NCBI RefSeq assembly: GCF_021568775.1
Contig: NZ_JAKGSG010000034.1
Coordinates: 1-64,000 of the forward strand
Source: Antribacter soli
GTDB taxonomy: Bacteria; Actinomycetota; Actinomycetes; Actinomycetales; Cellulomonadaceae
Direction: 5' to 3'
Length of the DNA: 64,000 nt
Positions within the stretch are counted from its first letter, which is position 1. Each line of letters starts with the position of its first letter. The notes under the pieces were generated by a model. The model made no database searches, was not told the origin of the DNA, and worked only from the letters and a program-made list of their open reading frames with translations. Below, piece by piece: positions 8,241 through 17,245 of this stretch. The position numbers and the translations under genes were made by a program.

Positions 8241-8680
8241 GCGCGAGGGCCCCCGGTCAGGTGGATCGCGCCGTCGTCCTCCGGCTCGCCGTAGTCGGCG
8301 CGGGCGTCACCTCCGCCGCGGGCGTCCTCGGGCAGCGGTACGAGCGGGCAGTCCTTCCAGAGACGCTCCAGCGCGTAGTACACGCGGTCCTCCGAGTGCT
8401 GGACGTGCACCACGACGTCGCCGAAGTCGAGCAGGACCCAGCGGGCCTCCGTCTTGCCCTCGCGGCGGATCGTCTTCGCGCCCGCCTTGAGCATCTCCTC
8501 CTCGACGGCGTCGACGATGGCGGACACCTGCCGCTCGTTGGTGCCGGAGGCGATGAGGAACACGTCCGTCAGTACGAGCTGCTCGCTCACGTCGAGCGCG
8601 ATGATCTCCTGCGCCTTGCGGCCCGAGGCGGCACGGGCGGCGACGACCGCGAGCTCGACCGCACGCTTCGTGGCCGTCAT
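8237..8680 (-). CDS. rsfS: Ribosome silencing factor RsfS
   Basis: A 147-aa protein of the RsfS/YbeB/Iojap family. It binds uL14 on the 50S subunit and blocks subunit joining during starvation. Family residues include KAQEIIALDVSEQLVLTDVF, IASGTNERQVSAI and WVLLDFGDVVVHV, with HSEDRVYYALERLW near the C-terminus. The ATG at 8680 overlaps the stop of the upstream gene (ATGA, 8677-8680), and its own stop overlaps the phosphatase start. An acidic, Gly-rich tail of about 25 aa extends beyond the usual family end. It belongs to the conserved nadD-rsfS operon. Confidence 0.95.
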   Translation of the reverse strand: MTATKRAVELAVVAARAASGRKAQEIIALDVSEQLVLTDVFLIASGTNERQVSAIVDAVEEEMLKAGAKTIRREGKTEARWVLLDFGDVVVHVQHSEDRVYYALERLWKDCPLVPLPEDARGGGDARADYGEPEDDGAIHLTGGPRA

Positions 8681-9783
8681 GACGCACCCCAGCCGGGCAG
8701 CGCACCGAGGAGTGTCGTCGCGGCGGCGCTCGCCCCGTCCGAGGCGCCCGCGTCCGAGCCCAGCAGGAGCTTCCAGATCAGCAGGCCCAGGACGAAGGCG
8801 ACGACGACCAGGATGATGTAGTGCAGCCACGTGTACGAGGGACCGGGGTCCTCCTCGTACTCGTCCCACTCCTCCTCGGCCTGGCGGCCCGCAGCCCGGA
8901 CGGGCTGGGGGCGGCCTGCGCCGAGGATGTCGCCGAAGCCCTGGTTCGCGGCCGGACCGGCGGGGGCACCCGGCGGGGGGCCGAACGGCGAGGGCGGGCC
9001 GCCGGCCGGCGGGACGCTGCCGGGCGGCATGCCGCCCGGAGGCATGGACTGGGGCGCGGCCGTGGCGCGGCCGAACGGGCTGGGCGCACCAGGGGCACCG
9101 GGCGCACCCGGTGCACCGCCGGGGGCGAACGGCGACGGCGGCACCGCCGCGGGCGCGGCGCCGAACGCCGCGGGCCGCTCGGGTGCTGCGGGCCGGCCCG
9201 CTCCGGGCGCCTGCACGGCGGACGCCCAGGACGGCGCCTCGCCGGGGGCACCGGGCGCGCCCGGACCGGCGGGACCGCCGGGGAACGGCGACGACGGGGC
9301 GCCGAAGCCACCCGGGCGGCCCTGCTGGGGAGCCGGCTGCACGGGGGCAGGCTGGGAAGGCGCCGGGCCACGACCGAACGGGTTGGGGGCGCCGCCGGGC
9401 GGAGGCTGACCGGGAGCACCCGGGGCGCCGGGCGCACCGGGGCCGGCGGGCGGGTACGGCGACGCCGGTCCGCCGCCGTATGCGGGCTGGCGGCTCGGCG
9501 CACCCGGGGCCGGCGGGGCGGCCGGCATGGGCTCGCCCACCTGGCGCACCGGGGTCAGGCGCCCGGTGGCGTCGACGCCGCGCATACCGCCCGAGGCCTG
9601 CGGCGGACGCACGACCGGCGCAGGCGGGTACCCGGGCTGACCCGGCTGGCCGGGCGCCTGCGGAGCACCCTGCCGGCCCTCCGGGGCCTGGCCCGGCGGA
9701 TACCCGCCGGCGGCCGCTGCCTGCGCGGCCTCGCGCTCGCGGAGCTCACGCCGCGTCAGTGGACGACCATTGTTGTCACTCAT
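8677..9783 (-). CDS. Proline/glycine/alanine-rich protein with C-terminal membrane anchor
   Basis: A 368-aa protein of unknown function. It starts [21 protein letters not shown], a short charged helix typical of actinobacterial cytoplasmic leaders. Residues about 25-290 are low-complexity Pro/Gly/Ala sequence ([18 protein letters not shown]) and probably disordered. A single transmembrane helix ([20 protein letters not shown], about 318-337) is followed by a short Ala/Ser-rich extracytoplasmic tail. It overlaps nadD upstream by 8 bp and rsfS downstream by 4 bp, so it is firmly inside the operon. Orthologous positions in related actinobacteria often carry a variable membrane protein here; LytR-type function is not supported because no catalytic domain is present. 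Confidence 0.8.
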   Translation of the reverse strand: MSDNNGRPLTRRELREREAAQAAAAGGYPPGQAPEGRQGAPQAPGQPGQPGYPPAPVVRPPQASGGMRGVDATGRLTPVRQVGEPMPAAPPAPGAPSRQPAYGGGPASPYPPAGPGAPGAPGAPGQPPPGGAPNPFGRGPAPSQPAPVQPAPQQGRPGGFGAPSSPFPGGPAGPGAPGAPGEAPSWASAVQAPGAGRPAAPERPAAFGAAPAAVPPSPFAPGGAPGAPGAPGAPSPFGRATAAPQSMPPGGMPPGSVPPAGGPPSPFGPPPGAPAGPAANQGFGDILGAGRPQPVRAAGRQAEEEWDEYEEDPGPSYTWLHYIILVVVAFVLGLLIWKLLLGSDAGASDGASAAATTLLGALPGWGAS

Positions 9784-10384
9784 CGTGAAGACCTCGATAC
9801 AGTCCGTGCTTGGCGATGTACTGGACCACGCCGTCGGGCACCAGGTACCAGACCGGCAACCCCGCCCCCGCCCGACGACGGCAGTCGGTCGAGGAGATGG
9901 CGAGCGCCGGGACCTCGAGCGTCGTCACGCCGCCCTGGGGCAGACCGTCCACGGTGAGACGGTGCCCAGGCCGGGTAACCGCCACGAAGTGTGCCATGTC
10001 CCACAGTCGGTCGGAATCCTTCCACGTGAGGATCTGCTGGATCGCGTCGGCGCCCGTGATGAAGAACAGGTCCGCCTCGGGCCGCTGCGCGTGCAGATCT
10101 CGCAGCGTGTCCACCGTGTAGGTGAGGCCCGGACGGTCCACGTCGACACGACTCACCGTGAACCGGGGGTTCGACGCCGTCGCGATGACCGTCATCAGGT
10201 AGCGGTGCTCCGCAGGGGTGACGTTCGCGTGCTGCTTGAAGCCGGGACGACCGGTGGGGACGAACACGACCTCGTCGAGACCGAGGTTCGCCGCCGCCTC
10301 CGAGGCGGCCACCAGGTGACCGTGGTGGATGGGGTCGAACGTTCCGCCCATCACTCCCAGGCGTGGCCGCTTGCTCGTCGTCAC
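9776..10384 (-). CDS. nadD: Nicotinate-nucleotide adenylyltransferase
   Basis: NadD (202 aa) transfers AMP to nicotinate mononucleotide to make deamido-NAD in the NAD biosynthesis pathway. The nucleotidyltransferase motif [11 protein letters not shown] lies at residues 14-24, with the HxGH pair at 20-23, and the C-terminal motif ISSTDCRRR corresponds to ISSTxIR. ITGADAI and WKDSDRL are also family positions. Length is normal. It starts 33 bp after the small membrane-protein gene and overlaps the proline-rich gene by 8 bp, as part of the proA-to-rsfS operon. Confidence 0.97.
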   Translation of the reverse strand: MTTSKRPRLGVMGGTFDPIHHGHLVAASEAAANLGLDEVVFVPTGRPGFKQHANVTPAEHRYLMTVIATASNPRFTVSRVDVDRPGLTYTVDTLRDLHAQRPEADLFFITGADAIQQILTWKDSDRLWDMAHFVAVTRPGHRLTVDGLPQGGVTTLEVPALAISSTDCRRRAGAGLPVWYLVPDGVVQYIAKHGLYRGLHDE

Positions 10385-10417
10385 GGGTCGTGTCGGCTCC
10401 GGTCGCTCCAGACAGGA

Positions 10418-10570
10418 TCAGTGCCGGTTGCCGAGGTTACGGAACGCGTACGTGACGCAGAGCGCCGCGACGAGCCCGCCGAAGGCGAGGAGGCCCATGG
10501 CGATCGGCGAGATCGGCTCGTTGACGTGCTCCGAGGCAGCCTCGGCGACCAGTACGGCGGTGTGCAGCAC
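10418..10570 (-). CDS. Small conserved membrane protein (50 aa) between proA and nadD
   Basis: A short gene with a GTG start at 10570 preceded by a GGAGGAAC ribosome site, ending in TGA at 10418. The product begins MLHTAVLVAEAASEHVNEPI and has one hydrophobic segment, IAMGLLAFGGLVAALCVTYA (about residues 23-42), followed by RNLGNRH. Proteins of this size with a single helix and an NEP motif occupy the same place in many actinobacterial proA-nadD clusters, which is the main support. Function is unknown. Third-position GC is high, as in real genes nearby. Confidence 0.78.
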   Translation of the reverse strand: MLHTAVLVAEAASEHVNEPISPIAMGLLAFGGLVAALCVTYAFRNLGNRH

Positions 10571-10619
10571 GGATGTTCCTCCAAGTCGTACGTGCTCAGG
10601 TGGCCCTTAGTCTCTCACG

Positions 10620-11951
10620 TCACGGACGCACGTGGCCGTCGCCCTGGACGACCCACTTCGTGGTGGTGAGCTCGGCCAGGCCCATGGGCCCGCGGGCGTG
10701 CAGCTTCTGCGTGGAGATCCCGATCTCGGCGCCCAGGCCGAGCTGGCCGCCGTCGGTGAACCGGGTGGAGGCGTTGACCATGATCGCCGCCGAGTCCAGC
10801 TCGGCGACGAACCGCTCGGACGACGCGAGGTCGCGCGTCACGATCGCCTCGGTGTGACCCGAGGTCCACGTGCGGATGTGCTCGATCGCCCCGTCCAGGT
10901 CCGGCACCACGCGCACCGCGAGCTCGAGCGCGAGGTACTCGGTGGCCCAGTCCTCGTCGGTCGCCTCGGCGACGCTCACGCCCTCGGGCGCGAAGCCCTG
11001 GGTGGCGGCGTCGCCGTGCAGGACCACGCGCGCCTCGGCGAGCGCCGCGAGCGCGCTCGGCAGGAAACCGGGCGCGGCGTCCGCGTGGACGAGGAGCGTC
11101 TCGGCGGCGTTGCACACGCCGACCCGCTGCGTCTTGGCGTTCATCAGGATCGCGAGCGCCATCGCCGGGTCGGCCGTGGCGTCGACATAGACGTGCACGT
11201 TGCCGACGCCGGTCTCGATGACGGGCACGCGGGACTCGCGCACGACGGTCTGGATGAGGTCCGCGCCGCCTCGCGGCACGAGCACGTCGACGAGCCCGCG
11301 CGCCTGCATGAGCGCCACCGCGCCGGCGCGACCGTACGGGTCGATCGACTGCACCAGGTCGGCGGGCAGCCCCAGGGCCTCGAGCGCCTCCCGGAGAACC
11401 CGCACGATGACCTCGTTGGAGGACGACGCCGCAGACCCGCCGCGCAGGATCACCGCGTTGCCGCTCTTGAGCGTGAGCCCGACGGCGTCGACCGTGACGT
11501 TCGGCCGTGCCTCGTAGATCATGCCGACGACGCCCATCGGCACGCGCAGCTGGCGCAGCCGCAGCCCGTTGGGCAGCGTCTGGCCGCGCACGACCTCCCC
11601 CACCGGGTCCGGCAGGCCGGCGACCTCGCGCAGCGCGGCGGCGATGCCCTCGATACGAGCCGGGTCCAGAGCCAGCCGGTCCAGCAGGCCGGCTTCCATC
11701 CCGTTCTCACGCCCCCGCGCCAGGTCCTCGGCGTTGGCGGTCACGATCTCGTCCGTCGCGGCCACCAAGGCGTCCGCGAGCGCCGCCAGCGCCGCGTCCT
11801 TGGTGGCGCGGGTCGCGGTCGCGAGCACCCGCGACGCGATCTTCGACCGGCGCGCCACGTCCTCGACGGCGGCGGTCACGTCGTCCGGCACGGCCCCGGA
11901 GGCGACGGTGTGCGCGGAGGAGGCTGCGGCGTCGGACAGAAGACTGGTCAT
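10620..11951 (-). CDS. proA: Glutamate-5-semialdehyde dehydrogenase
   Basis: ProA (443 aa) reduces glutamyl-5-phosphate to glutamate-5-semialdehyde with NADPH in proline synthesis. Family sequence includes [30 protein letters not shown] and [10 protein letters not shown]. The catalytic cysteine lies in [13 protein letters not shown], and the C-terminal [19 protein letters not shown] is also present. It follows proB, 70 bp downstream on the same strand, in the usual actinobacterial obgE-proB-proA order. The start at 11951 sits before a variable N-terminal extension; an internal start is possible. Confidence 0.97.
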   Translation of the reverse strand: MTSLLSDAAASSAHTVASGAVPDDVTAAVEDVARRSKIASRVLATATRATKDAALAALADALVAATDEIVTANAEDLARGRENGMEAGLLDRLALDPARIEGIAAALREVAGLPDPVGEVVRGQTLPNGLRLRQLRVPMGVVGMIYEARPNVTVDAVGLTLKSGNAVILRGGSAASSSNEVIVRVLREALEALGLPADLVQSIDPYGRAGAVALMQARGLVDVLVPRGGADLIQTVVRESRVPVIETGVGNVHVYVDATADPAMALAILMNAKTQRVGVCNAAETLLVHADAAPGFLPSALAALAEARVVLHGDAATQGFAPEGVSVAEATDEDWATEYLALELAVRVVPDLDGAIEHIRTWTSGHTEAIVTRDLASSERFVAELDSAAIMVNASTRFTDGGQLGLGAEIGISTQKLHARGPMGLAELTTTKWVVQGDGHVRP

Positions 11952-12021
11952 GGGACGAGCCTACGACGCGGGGCCCCACGGGCCGAGAGCCCATCCACAG
12001 GCCGGGCCGCGCCCCGCCGCG

Positions 12022-13164
12022 CTACCGCAACCCGGGGTGCCGCGAGTCGAGGACGAGGTCGTCGCGGTGCACGACCTCCCGGTCGTATCCCTCGCCGAGC
12101 TCCTCGCGCAGCTGGTAGGTCGACCGGCCGAGCAGGGCGGGGATCTCGGACGCGCCGTAGGACACCAGCCCGCGCGCCACGACGTGGCCGTCCGGCCCGA
12201 CGAGCTCGACGGGGTCGCCGGCCTCGAAGTCGCCCTCCACGGACGTCACGCCCGCGGGCAGGAGCGACGCCCGCCCGCCGAGGACGGCGCGCACCGCGCC
12301 CTCGTCGAGGTGGAGCTGCCCGTGCGCACGCGCGGCGTGGGCGATCCAGAGCCGTCGCGTGCTGGCCCGCCGGCCGGTCGACGCGAAGAACGTGCCCACG
12401 TCCTCGCCGGCGAGCGCGGCCGCGGCGTTCGCCGCGCGTGTGAGGACCACCGGGATGCCCGAGCCCGTCGCGATCCGGACCGACTCGAGCTTGGTCACCA
12501 TGCCGCCCGTGCCGACCGCGCTCCCCCGCGTCGTCACCTGGACGCCCGCGACCTCGTCGAGCGAACCGACGTACGGGATCCGCCGGGAGCCCGGCCGCGA
12601 CGGCGGGCCGTCGTGCAGGCCGTCCACGTCGGTCAGCAGCACCATGGCGTCGGCGCGCACGAGGTGCGACACGAGCGCGGCGAGGCGGTCGTTGTCGCCG
12701 AACCGTAGCTCGTCGGTGGTGACGGCATCGTTCTCGTTGACGACGGGCACCACGCCGAGCGCGAGCAGGCGCTCGAGCGAGCGTTGCGCGTTGCGGTAGC
12801 GCAGACGGCGCACGGTGTCCTCGGCAGTCAGGAGGATCTGCCCGACGCCGAGGCCATGCGCCCCGAACGCCTCCGCGTACCGCGCGACCAGGAGCCCCTG
12901 CCCCACGGACGCGGCGGCCTGCATCGTCGCGACGTCCCTCGGCCGCCCCGGCAGACCGAGCGGCCCGATGCCCGCGGCCACCGCGCCCGACGTCACGAGC
13001 ACGACCTGGCCGCCCGCGGCCCGGCGCGCCGCGAGCACGCCGACGAGCGCTCGCAGGGCGTCGAGGTCGAGGTGCCCGTCCGGGCCGGTGAGCGACGAGG
13101 AGCCGATCTTCACGACGACGCGACGGGCGCCGGACAGGGCGGAACGGTCGGACAGTACGGTCAC
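12022..13164 (-). CDS. proB: Glutamate 5-kinase with C-terminal PUA domain
   Basis: ProB (380 aa) phosphorylates glutamate, the first step of proline synthesis and usually feedback-inhibited by proline. The amino-acid kinase domain begins RRVVVKIGSSSLTGPDG and contains VLVTSGAVAAG, VVPVVNENDAV and GTGGMVTKLESVRIA. The C-terminal about 100 residues (from AHGQLHLDEGAVRAVL) form the PUA domain. The start at 13164 gives an N-terminus similar to relatives. Its 5' side faces two tandem copies of the 3'-UTR repeat that lie behind obgE, so proBA may be transcribed from its own promoter or read through from obgE. Confidence 0.96.
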   Translation of the reverse strand: MTVLSDRSALSGARRVVVKIGSSSLTGPDGHLDLDALRALVGVLAARRAAGGQVVLVTSGAVAAGIGPLGLPGRPRDVATMQAAASVGQGLLVARYAEAFGAHGLGVGQILLTAEDTVRRLRYRNAQRSLERLLALGVVPVVNENDAVTTDELRFGDNDRLAALVSHLVRADAMVLLTDVDGLHDGPPSRPGSRRIPYVGSLDEVAGVQVTTRGSAVGTGGMVTKLESVRIATGSGIPVVLTRAANAAAALAGEDVGTFFASTGRRASTRRLWIAHAARAHGQLHLDEGAVRAVLGGRASLLPAGVTSVEGDFEAGDPVELVGPDGHVVARGLVSYGASEIPALLGRSTYQLREELGEGYDREVVHRDDLVLDSRHPGLR

Positions 13165-13226
13165 CCGGCCATCATCGCCGGTCGGGGCCGCAGCCCGCGC
13201 CCTGTTTCACGCTTCAGTCGGCGCAT

Positions 13227-13398
13227 ACCGCCTGAGCCTGCGGTTCCGCTCCGGGCGGGTGCCTCGTTCCTCGGCCCCCACCCTGCGCTGCACCTTCGGC
13301 TCAGTCGGTCTCGTCAACCGCCTGAGCCTGCGGTTCCGCTCCGGGCGGGTGCCTCGTTCCTCGGCCCCCACCCTGCGCTGCACCTTCGGCTCAGTCGG
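13227..13398 (-). repeat. Two tandem copies of a stop-codon-linked 3'-UTR repeat (behind obgE)
   Basis: Two essentially identical units (13231-13304 and 13321-13394) occur with a 90-bp period. On the plus strand each starts CCTGAGCCTGCGGTTCCGCT and ends CACCTTCGGCTCAG, so the ends form a CTGAGCC/GGCTCAG inverted repeat. The TGA stop of obgE (13391-13393) is part of the right end of the second unit. Related copies lie behind rpmA, the dodecin gene and coaD. Confidence 0.9.
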
Positions 13399-14908
13399 CG
13401 TCGGGGTCCGTCCAGACGCCCGCCTCGCGCTCGGTCCACAGCTCGCGACGGGCCTCCGCCTTGGCGTCCATGCGCTCCGTGAACTCCTTGCGCCGCGAGG
13501 AGCGTGTGGGCCGGTCGGAGGGGTCGAGGCGCAGGTCGGTGCCGCGGGCGCCGAGCAGCTCGACGCCTGCCATGAGCGTGGGCTCCCAGTCGAAGACGAC
13601 GGCGTTGCGCGGGTCGCCGATGCGAACCTCGTCGCCCGCGACGGCACCGGCCTTGAGGAGCCCCTCCTCGACGCCCAGCTTCGCGAGCCGGTCCGCGAGG
13701 AAGCCGACGGCCTCGTCGTTGTTGAAGTCGGTCTGGCGCACCCAGCGCTCCGGCTTGGTGCCGCGGACCTCGAACCAGTAGTCGGTCTCGCCACCCAGGC
13801 GGCGCACGGTGAACCCGGCGTCGTCCAGGGCCTTCGGGCGCAGCACGATGCGCGCCGGCTCGGGGGCGGGCGCCGCAGCGCGAGCCTTCGCCACGATCTC
13901 CCCGAGGGCGAACGTGAGCGGCCGCAAGCCCTCGTGCGACGCGGTCGACACCTCGAACACGGGCAGGCCGCGCGCCTCCAGGTCGGGCCGCACCAGCTCG
14001 GCGAGCTCGCGCGCCTCCGGCACGTCGATCTTGTTCATCACCACGAGGTGCGGGCGCTCCGTGAGCGGCACGCGGCCACCCTCGATGCCGAGGTCGCCCG
14101 CGTACGCCGCGAGCTCCGCCTCGATGACCTCGAGGTCGCTGACCGGGTCACGGCCCGGCTCCAGCGTCGCGCAGTCGAGGACGTGCACGATCACGGCCGT
14201 CCGCTCGATGTGCCGCAGGAACTCCAGGCCCAGGCCCTTGCCCTCGGACGCGCCCGGGATGAGGCCCGGCACGTCGGCGACGGTGTAGCGGTGGTCGCCC
14301 GCCTGGACCACGCCCAGGTTCGGCACGAGCGTCGTGAACGGGTAGTCCGCGATCTTCGGCCGTGCGGCGGAGATCGCCGCGACCAGGGACGACTTGCCGG
14401 CGCTGGGGTAGCCCACGAGCGCGACGTCCGCGATCGACTTGAGCTCCATCACGATGTCCGCGGCCTCGCCCGGCTCGCCGAGCAGCGCGAAGCCCGGAGC
14501 CTTGCGCTTCGTCGAGGCCAGCGCGCGGTTGCCCAGACCGCCCTTACCGCCCGCGGCGACGATGTACTCGGCGCCCGCGCCCACGAGGTCCGCGAGCACG
14601 TTCCCGTCGAGGTCCTTCACCACGGTGCCGTCCGGTACGCGGAGCACCAGGTCGGCGCCCTTCGCACCGTCGCGGTCGTCACCCATGCCCTGGGTCCCGT
14701 TCGTGGCGTGCCGGTGCGGCGAGTGGTGGTACTCGAGCAGGGTCGTGGTCTGCGGGTCCACGACGAGCCGCACGGATCCGCCGTCACCACCGTTGCCGCC
14801 GTCGGGCCCGGCGAGGGGCTTGAACTTCTCCCGGCGGATCGACGCGACACCGTTCCCGCCGTCACCGCCGGCGGCGTGGAGCACGACGCGATCGACGAAG
14901 CTGGCCAT
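13391..14908 (-). CDS. obgE: Obg-family GTPase ObgE/CgtA
   Basis: A 505-aa ribosome-assembly and stress GTPase. The Gly-rich Obg domain (residues 1-160) begins [20 protein letters not shown]. The G domain has Walker [10 protein letters not shown] (about 168-176), switch sequences [34 protein letters not shown] and a G5-like STAS. A C-terminal OCT domain (about residues 345-425) is followed by a charged tail. It follows rplU-rpmA, the universal arrangement. The stop codon TGA is embedded in the first bases of a dispersed 3' repeat. Translation seems normal to the last residue (TDPDAD). Confidence 0.97.
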   Translation of the reverse strand: MASFVDRVVLHAAGGDGGNGVASIRREKFKPLAGPDGGNGGDGGSVRLVVDPQTTTLLEYHHSPHRHATNGTQGMGDDRDGAKGADLVLRVPDGTVVKDLDGNVLADLVGAGAEYIVAAGGKGGLGNRALASTKRKAPGFALLGEPGEAADIVMELKSIADVALVGYPSAGKSSLVAAISAARPKIADYPFTTLVPNLGVVQAGDHRYTVADVPGLIPGASEGKGLGLEFLRHIERTAVIVHVLDCATLEPGRDPVSDLEVIEAELAAYAGDLGIEGGRVPLTERPHLVVMNKIDVPEARELAELVRPDLEARGLPVFEVSTASHEGLRPLTFALGEIVAKARAAAPAPEPARIVLRPKALDDAGFTVRRLGGETDYWFEVRGTKPERWVRQTDFNNDEAVGFLADRLAKLGVEEGLLKAGAVAGDEVRIGDPRNAVVFDWEPTLMAGVELLGARGTDLRLDPSDRPTRSSRRKEFTERMDAKAEARRELWTEREAGVWTDPDAD

Positions 14909-15024
14909 GCGTTGATCCTCTCAGCATTCTTTGGGCTCCCGCCCGGCCCTGGTCCGCCTGGACCCTCGCGGGTGGCGATCATCAGGACATTCCGCCCGTC
15001 CCGGTGGGACCGGCGGGTAAAGCA

Positions 15025-15056
15025 GGAGGGGCGCACCGCAACCGGTGCGCCCCTCC
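15025..15056 (-). terminator. 14-bp hairpin between rpmA and obgE
   Basis: Arms 15025-15038 and 15043-15056 (GGAGGGGCGCACCG and its complement) are fully paired with a 4-nt loop. Located between rpmA and obgE on the minus strand, it probably terminates or attenuates the ribosomal-protein transcript before obgE. Confidence 0.7.
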
Positions 15057-15095
15057 GTCAGCGTGCTGGTGAGGCTCAGGCTGTCCTCACGGAGC

Positions 15096-15170
15096 CCTGA
15101 GCCTGCGGTTCCGCTACAGGCGAGTGCCTCGTTCCTCGGCCCTCTCCCTTTGCTGCACCTACAGCTCAGG
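15096..15170 (-). repeat. Stop-codon-linked 3'-UTR repeat copy behind rpmA
   Basis: A diverged copy of the unit seen at 13231-13394. CCTGAGCCTGCGGTTCCGCT and GTGCCTCGTTCCTCGGCC are conserved, while the middle has several substitutions. The rpmA stop (TGA, 15166-15168 in complement) falls inside its right end GCTCAG. Confidence 0.85.
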
Positions 15171-15423
15171 CCTCGACCGCGACGATGTCGATGACCTTGC
15201 GACCACGACGCATGCCGAACTGCACCGCGCCGGCGGCGAGGGCGAACAGCGTGTCGTCGCCGCCACGGCCCACGTTGGCGCCGGGGTGGAAGTGGGTGCC
15301 GCGCTGGCGGACGATGATCTCGCCGGCCTTCACGACCTGGCCACCGAACCGCTTGACGCCGAGACGCTGGGCGTTCGAGTCACGACCGTTGCGCGAGGAG
15401 CTCGCGCCCTTCTTGTGTGCCAT
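15166..15423 (-). CDS. rpmA: 50S ribosomal protein L27
   Basis: bL27 (85 aa) reaches into the peptidyl-transferase centre. The sequence [20 protein letters not shown], followed by LGVKRFGGQ and [13 protein letters not shown], is diagnostic. It begins directly with the mature-type MAHKKG N-terminus and has no cleavable extension. It lies 62 bp behind rplU. Its stop codon overlaps a dispersed 3' repeat. Confidence 0.99.
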   Translation of the reverse strand: MAHKKGASSSRNGRDSNAQRLGVKRFGGQVVKAGEIIVRQRGTHFHPGANVGRGGDDTLFALAAGAVQFGMRRGRKVIDIVAVEA

Positions 15424-15485
15424 CTCTGGACCTGCTTTCGTACGGGAGAACGGGGGGATTCAGGGGGCCGCAAGGCCCTCCGACG

Positions 15486-15794
15486 TCACTTGATGCCGGT
15501 GACCTTCACGCGGGTCAGCTTCTGGCGGTGACCCTGGCGCTTGCGGTAGCCGGTCTTGTTCTTGTACTTGAGGATCACGATCTTCGGACCCTTCTCGTCC
15601 CGCACGACCTCGGCGGTGACCTTCACCTTCGCCAGCTTCGCGGCGTCGGTGGTCACCTTCTCCCCATCCACGAGCAGCAGAGCGGCCAGCTCCACCGTCT
15701 CGCCCGGCTGGGCCGAGACCCGGTCCATGACGACGATGTCCCCGACGGACACCTTCTCCTGACGGCCACCGGCCTTGACGATCGCGTACACCAC
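15486..15794 (-). CDS. rplU: 50S ribosomal protein L21
   Basis: bL21 (102 aa). [20 protein letters not shown] at the N-terminus and [19 protein letters not shown] at the C-terminus are the family signatures. It is the first gene of the rplU-rpmA(-obgE) unit, with a near-consensus promoter about 140 bp upstream (15933-15961) leaving a long leader that could carry autoregulatory structure. Confidence 0.99.
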   Translation of the reverse strand: MVYAIVKAGGRQEKVSVGDIVVMDRVSAQPGETVELAALLLVDGEKVTTDAAKLAKVKVTAEVVRDEKGPKIVILKYKNKTGYRKRQGHRQKLTRVKVTGIK

Positions 15795-16141
15795 GTTGAA
15801 CTCATTCCTCTGGTCTTGGCGTGCGCATGACGGGGTTCACCGGCTTGGCTGTGACTCGTCTCCGCCGCGGCGGTCGAGTGCGATGCGCCATGGGCACGCA
15901 GGACGGGTGCGCAGACAGCGCACCGACGAACAAGATTACGTGACGTACTCCCCAGGTTCAAACCGGGTGCTTGTGCCTTCCGCCACGCCGCCCGCCACGC
16001 GGGCCTCTCGACGTCTCGCTGCGCACCCACCCTTCGCTGCACCTCCGGCTCAGCCCGGGTACTTGTTCGCCTGAGCCTGCGGTTCCGCTCCAGGCGGGTC
16101 CCTTGCTTCGCTGCAGGCCCACCCTTCGCTGCACCTCCGGC
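15795..16141 (-). other. 347-bp intergenic region: rplU leader and promoter, plus repeat copies behind the dodecin gene
   Basis: No gene is seen. From rplU outward it holds a leader of about 130 nt, the promoter at 15933-15961, a degenerate repeat half ending at 16053, and a full repeat copy at 16070-16145 that touches the dodecin stop codon. Confidence 0.8.
15933..15961 (-). promoter_or_regulatory. Promoter of rplU-rpmA
   Basis: On the minus strand TTGAAC (15956-15961) and TAATCT (15933-15938) are separated by exactly 17 bp, the best sigma-A-like promoter in the window. The local sequence is AT-rich relative to its surroundings. Confidence 0.75.
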
Positions 16142-16145
16142 TCAG
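16016..16145 (-). repeat. Stop-codon-linked 3'-UTR repeat behind the dodecin gene (one full, one partial copy)
   Basis: The full copy 16070-16145 runs from CCTGAGCCTGCGGTTCCGCT to CACCTCCGGCTCAG, and the dodecin stop lies in its right end. A second right-end block (CACCCTTCGCTGCACC then TCCGGCTCAG) ends at 16053, with a decayed body beyond it. Confidence 0.85.
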
Positions 16146-16348
16146 TCGAGGACGAAGGTCACCTCGAGGGAGACCTGCCACGCCACGATGACGCCGTCCT
16201 CGAGCTCCACCTTCTGCTCCTTGACCCACGCCCCGCTCACGTTCCGCAAGGTCTCGTGCGCCCGGTCGATGCCGACCCGGATGGCGTCCTCGAAGCTCGA
16301 GTTCGAGCGGGCGCTGATCTCAACGATGCGTGCCACCGTCCCAGCCAT
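16142..16348 (-). CDS. Dodecin family flavin-binding protein
   Basis: A small 68-aa protein of the dodecin family, which forms hollow dodecamers that store flavin (or CoA) and lower its photoreactivity. MAGTVARIVEISARSNSSFE, RAHETLRNVSGAWVKEQKV and VAWQVSLEVTFVLD match the family's beta-alpha-beta-beta pattern, including the flavin-stacking Trp in the VAWQV strand. Length is normal. It stands alone, divergent from the methyltransferase at 16499. Its stop codon overlaps a dispersed repeat. Confidence 0.93.
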   Translation of the reverse strand: MAGTVARIVEISARSNSSFEDAIRVGIDRAHETLRNVSGAWVKEQKVELEDGVIVAWQVSLEVTFVLD

Positions 16349-16498
16349 GTGGTGCTCCCCTCGTCGGGGTCGACGCGGTCCGCGCCGACCGGTGCTCCCA
16401 GGCTGACCCGGAGCGCCCGGCCTCGCCAGCGCAACCCCTCGTGCGAAATCCGGCTGTGACCTCTGGAGCGGGCTTAGTGTGTTGGCAGGTGATCACTG

Positions 16499-17110
16499 AT
16501 GCTCCCGGATCCTGGAACCGCGCCGCATCCTTCCCACGACGGGGAGGACGCCGTCGCGCACGCGATGCGCACGGTCGCACGCCGTGACTTCCTGCCGCGT
16601 TCCCAGCGGCCGCTCGCCGCACAGGACCGGCCGCTGCCGATCGGGCGGGGGCAGACGTCGTCGCAGCCGACCACCGTGGCCACCATGCTGCGGCTCCTGC
16701 GCGTGCCCGTCGGAGCACGAGTGCTCGACGTCGGTGCCGGGTCGGGCTGGACCACGGCGCTGCTCGCCGCGATCACCGGCCCCGGGGGCGAGGTGCTCGG
16801 CGTCGAGCGGGAGCCCGCTCTGGCCGCCTGGGGCGCCGCCAACGTCGAGGCGACCGGAATGGGCTGGGCACAGGTGGTGCTCGCCCAGCCGGGCACCCTC
16901 GGGATGCCGCGTCCGGGGGGCTGGGACCGGATCCTCGTGTCTGCCAGCGCGAAGGACCTGCCAGGGGCGCTCGTGGACCAGCTCGGGTTCGGCGGACGGC
17001 TCGTGATCCCGGTTCGCTCCACGATGATGCTGGTCGAGCGGCTGCCCGACGGAACCACGCGGGTAACTGACCACGGCTCCTACCGCTTCGTGCCCCTGAT
17101 CGAGGACTGA
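16499..17110 (+). CDS. pcm: Protein-L-isoaspartate O-methyltransferase family protein
   Basis: A 203-aa SAM-dependent methyltransferase of the PCMT family, which starts repair of isoaspartyl damage in proteins. Family marks are AMRTVARRDFLPRSQR, the substrate loop GRGQTSSQPTTVATML, SAM motif I VLDVGAGSGWTTALLA (about residues 74-89), motif II with the acidic residue in GVEREP, and GGRLVIPV. The SASAKDLP segment is where the family usually has GA(A)xxxP. Length is typical of actinobacterial members, slightly short of E. coli Pcm. It is a single gene, divergent from the dodecin gene. Confidence 0.9.
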   Translation: MLPDPGTAPHPSHDGEDAVAHAMRTVARRDFLPRSQRPLAAQDRPLPIGRGQTSSQPTTVATMLRLLRVPVGARVLDVGAGSGWTTALLAAITGPGGEVLGVEREPALAAWGAANVEATGMGWAQVVLAQPGTLGMPRPGGWDRILVSASAKDLPGALVDQLGFGGRLVIPVRSTMMLVERLPDGTTRVTDHGSYRFVPLIED

Positions 17111-17245
17111 TGTCTCCGCGAGCCGTTCACAGGCCGGCTCTCGCCAGGCGAACCTACGGTCCCGTAGGCTCGTGGTCATCCGAACGTCGGGCACACGCCC
17201 ATCTCCACGGCTGGGAAGTCGACACCTAGCCTTGCGAGGCCATGC

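Noticed and set aside
13227-13398. CRISPR-like array from the repeated 74-bp units
   Set aside because: Only two tandem copies, the spacers are short and degenerate, and related copies are dispersed behind other genes; no cas genes are present.
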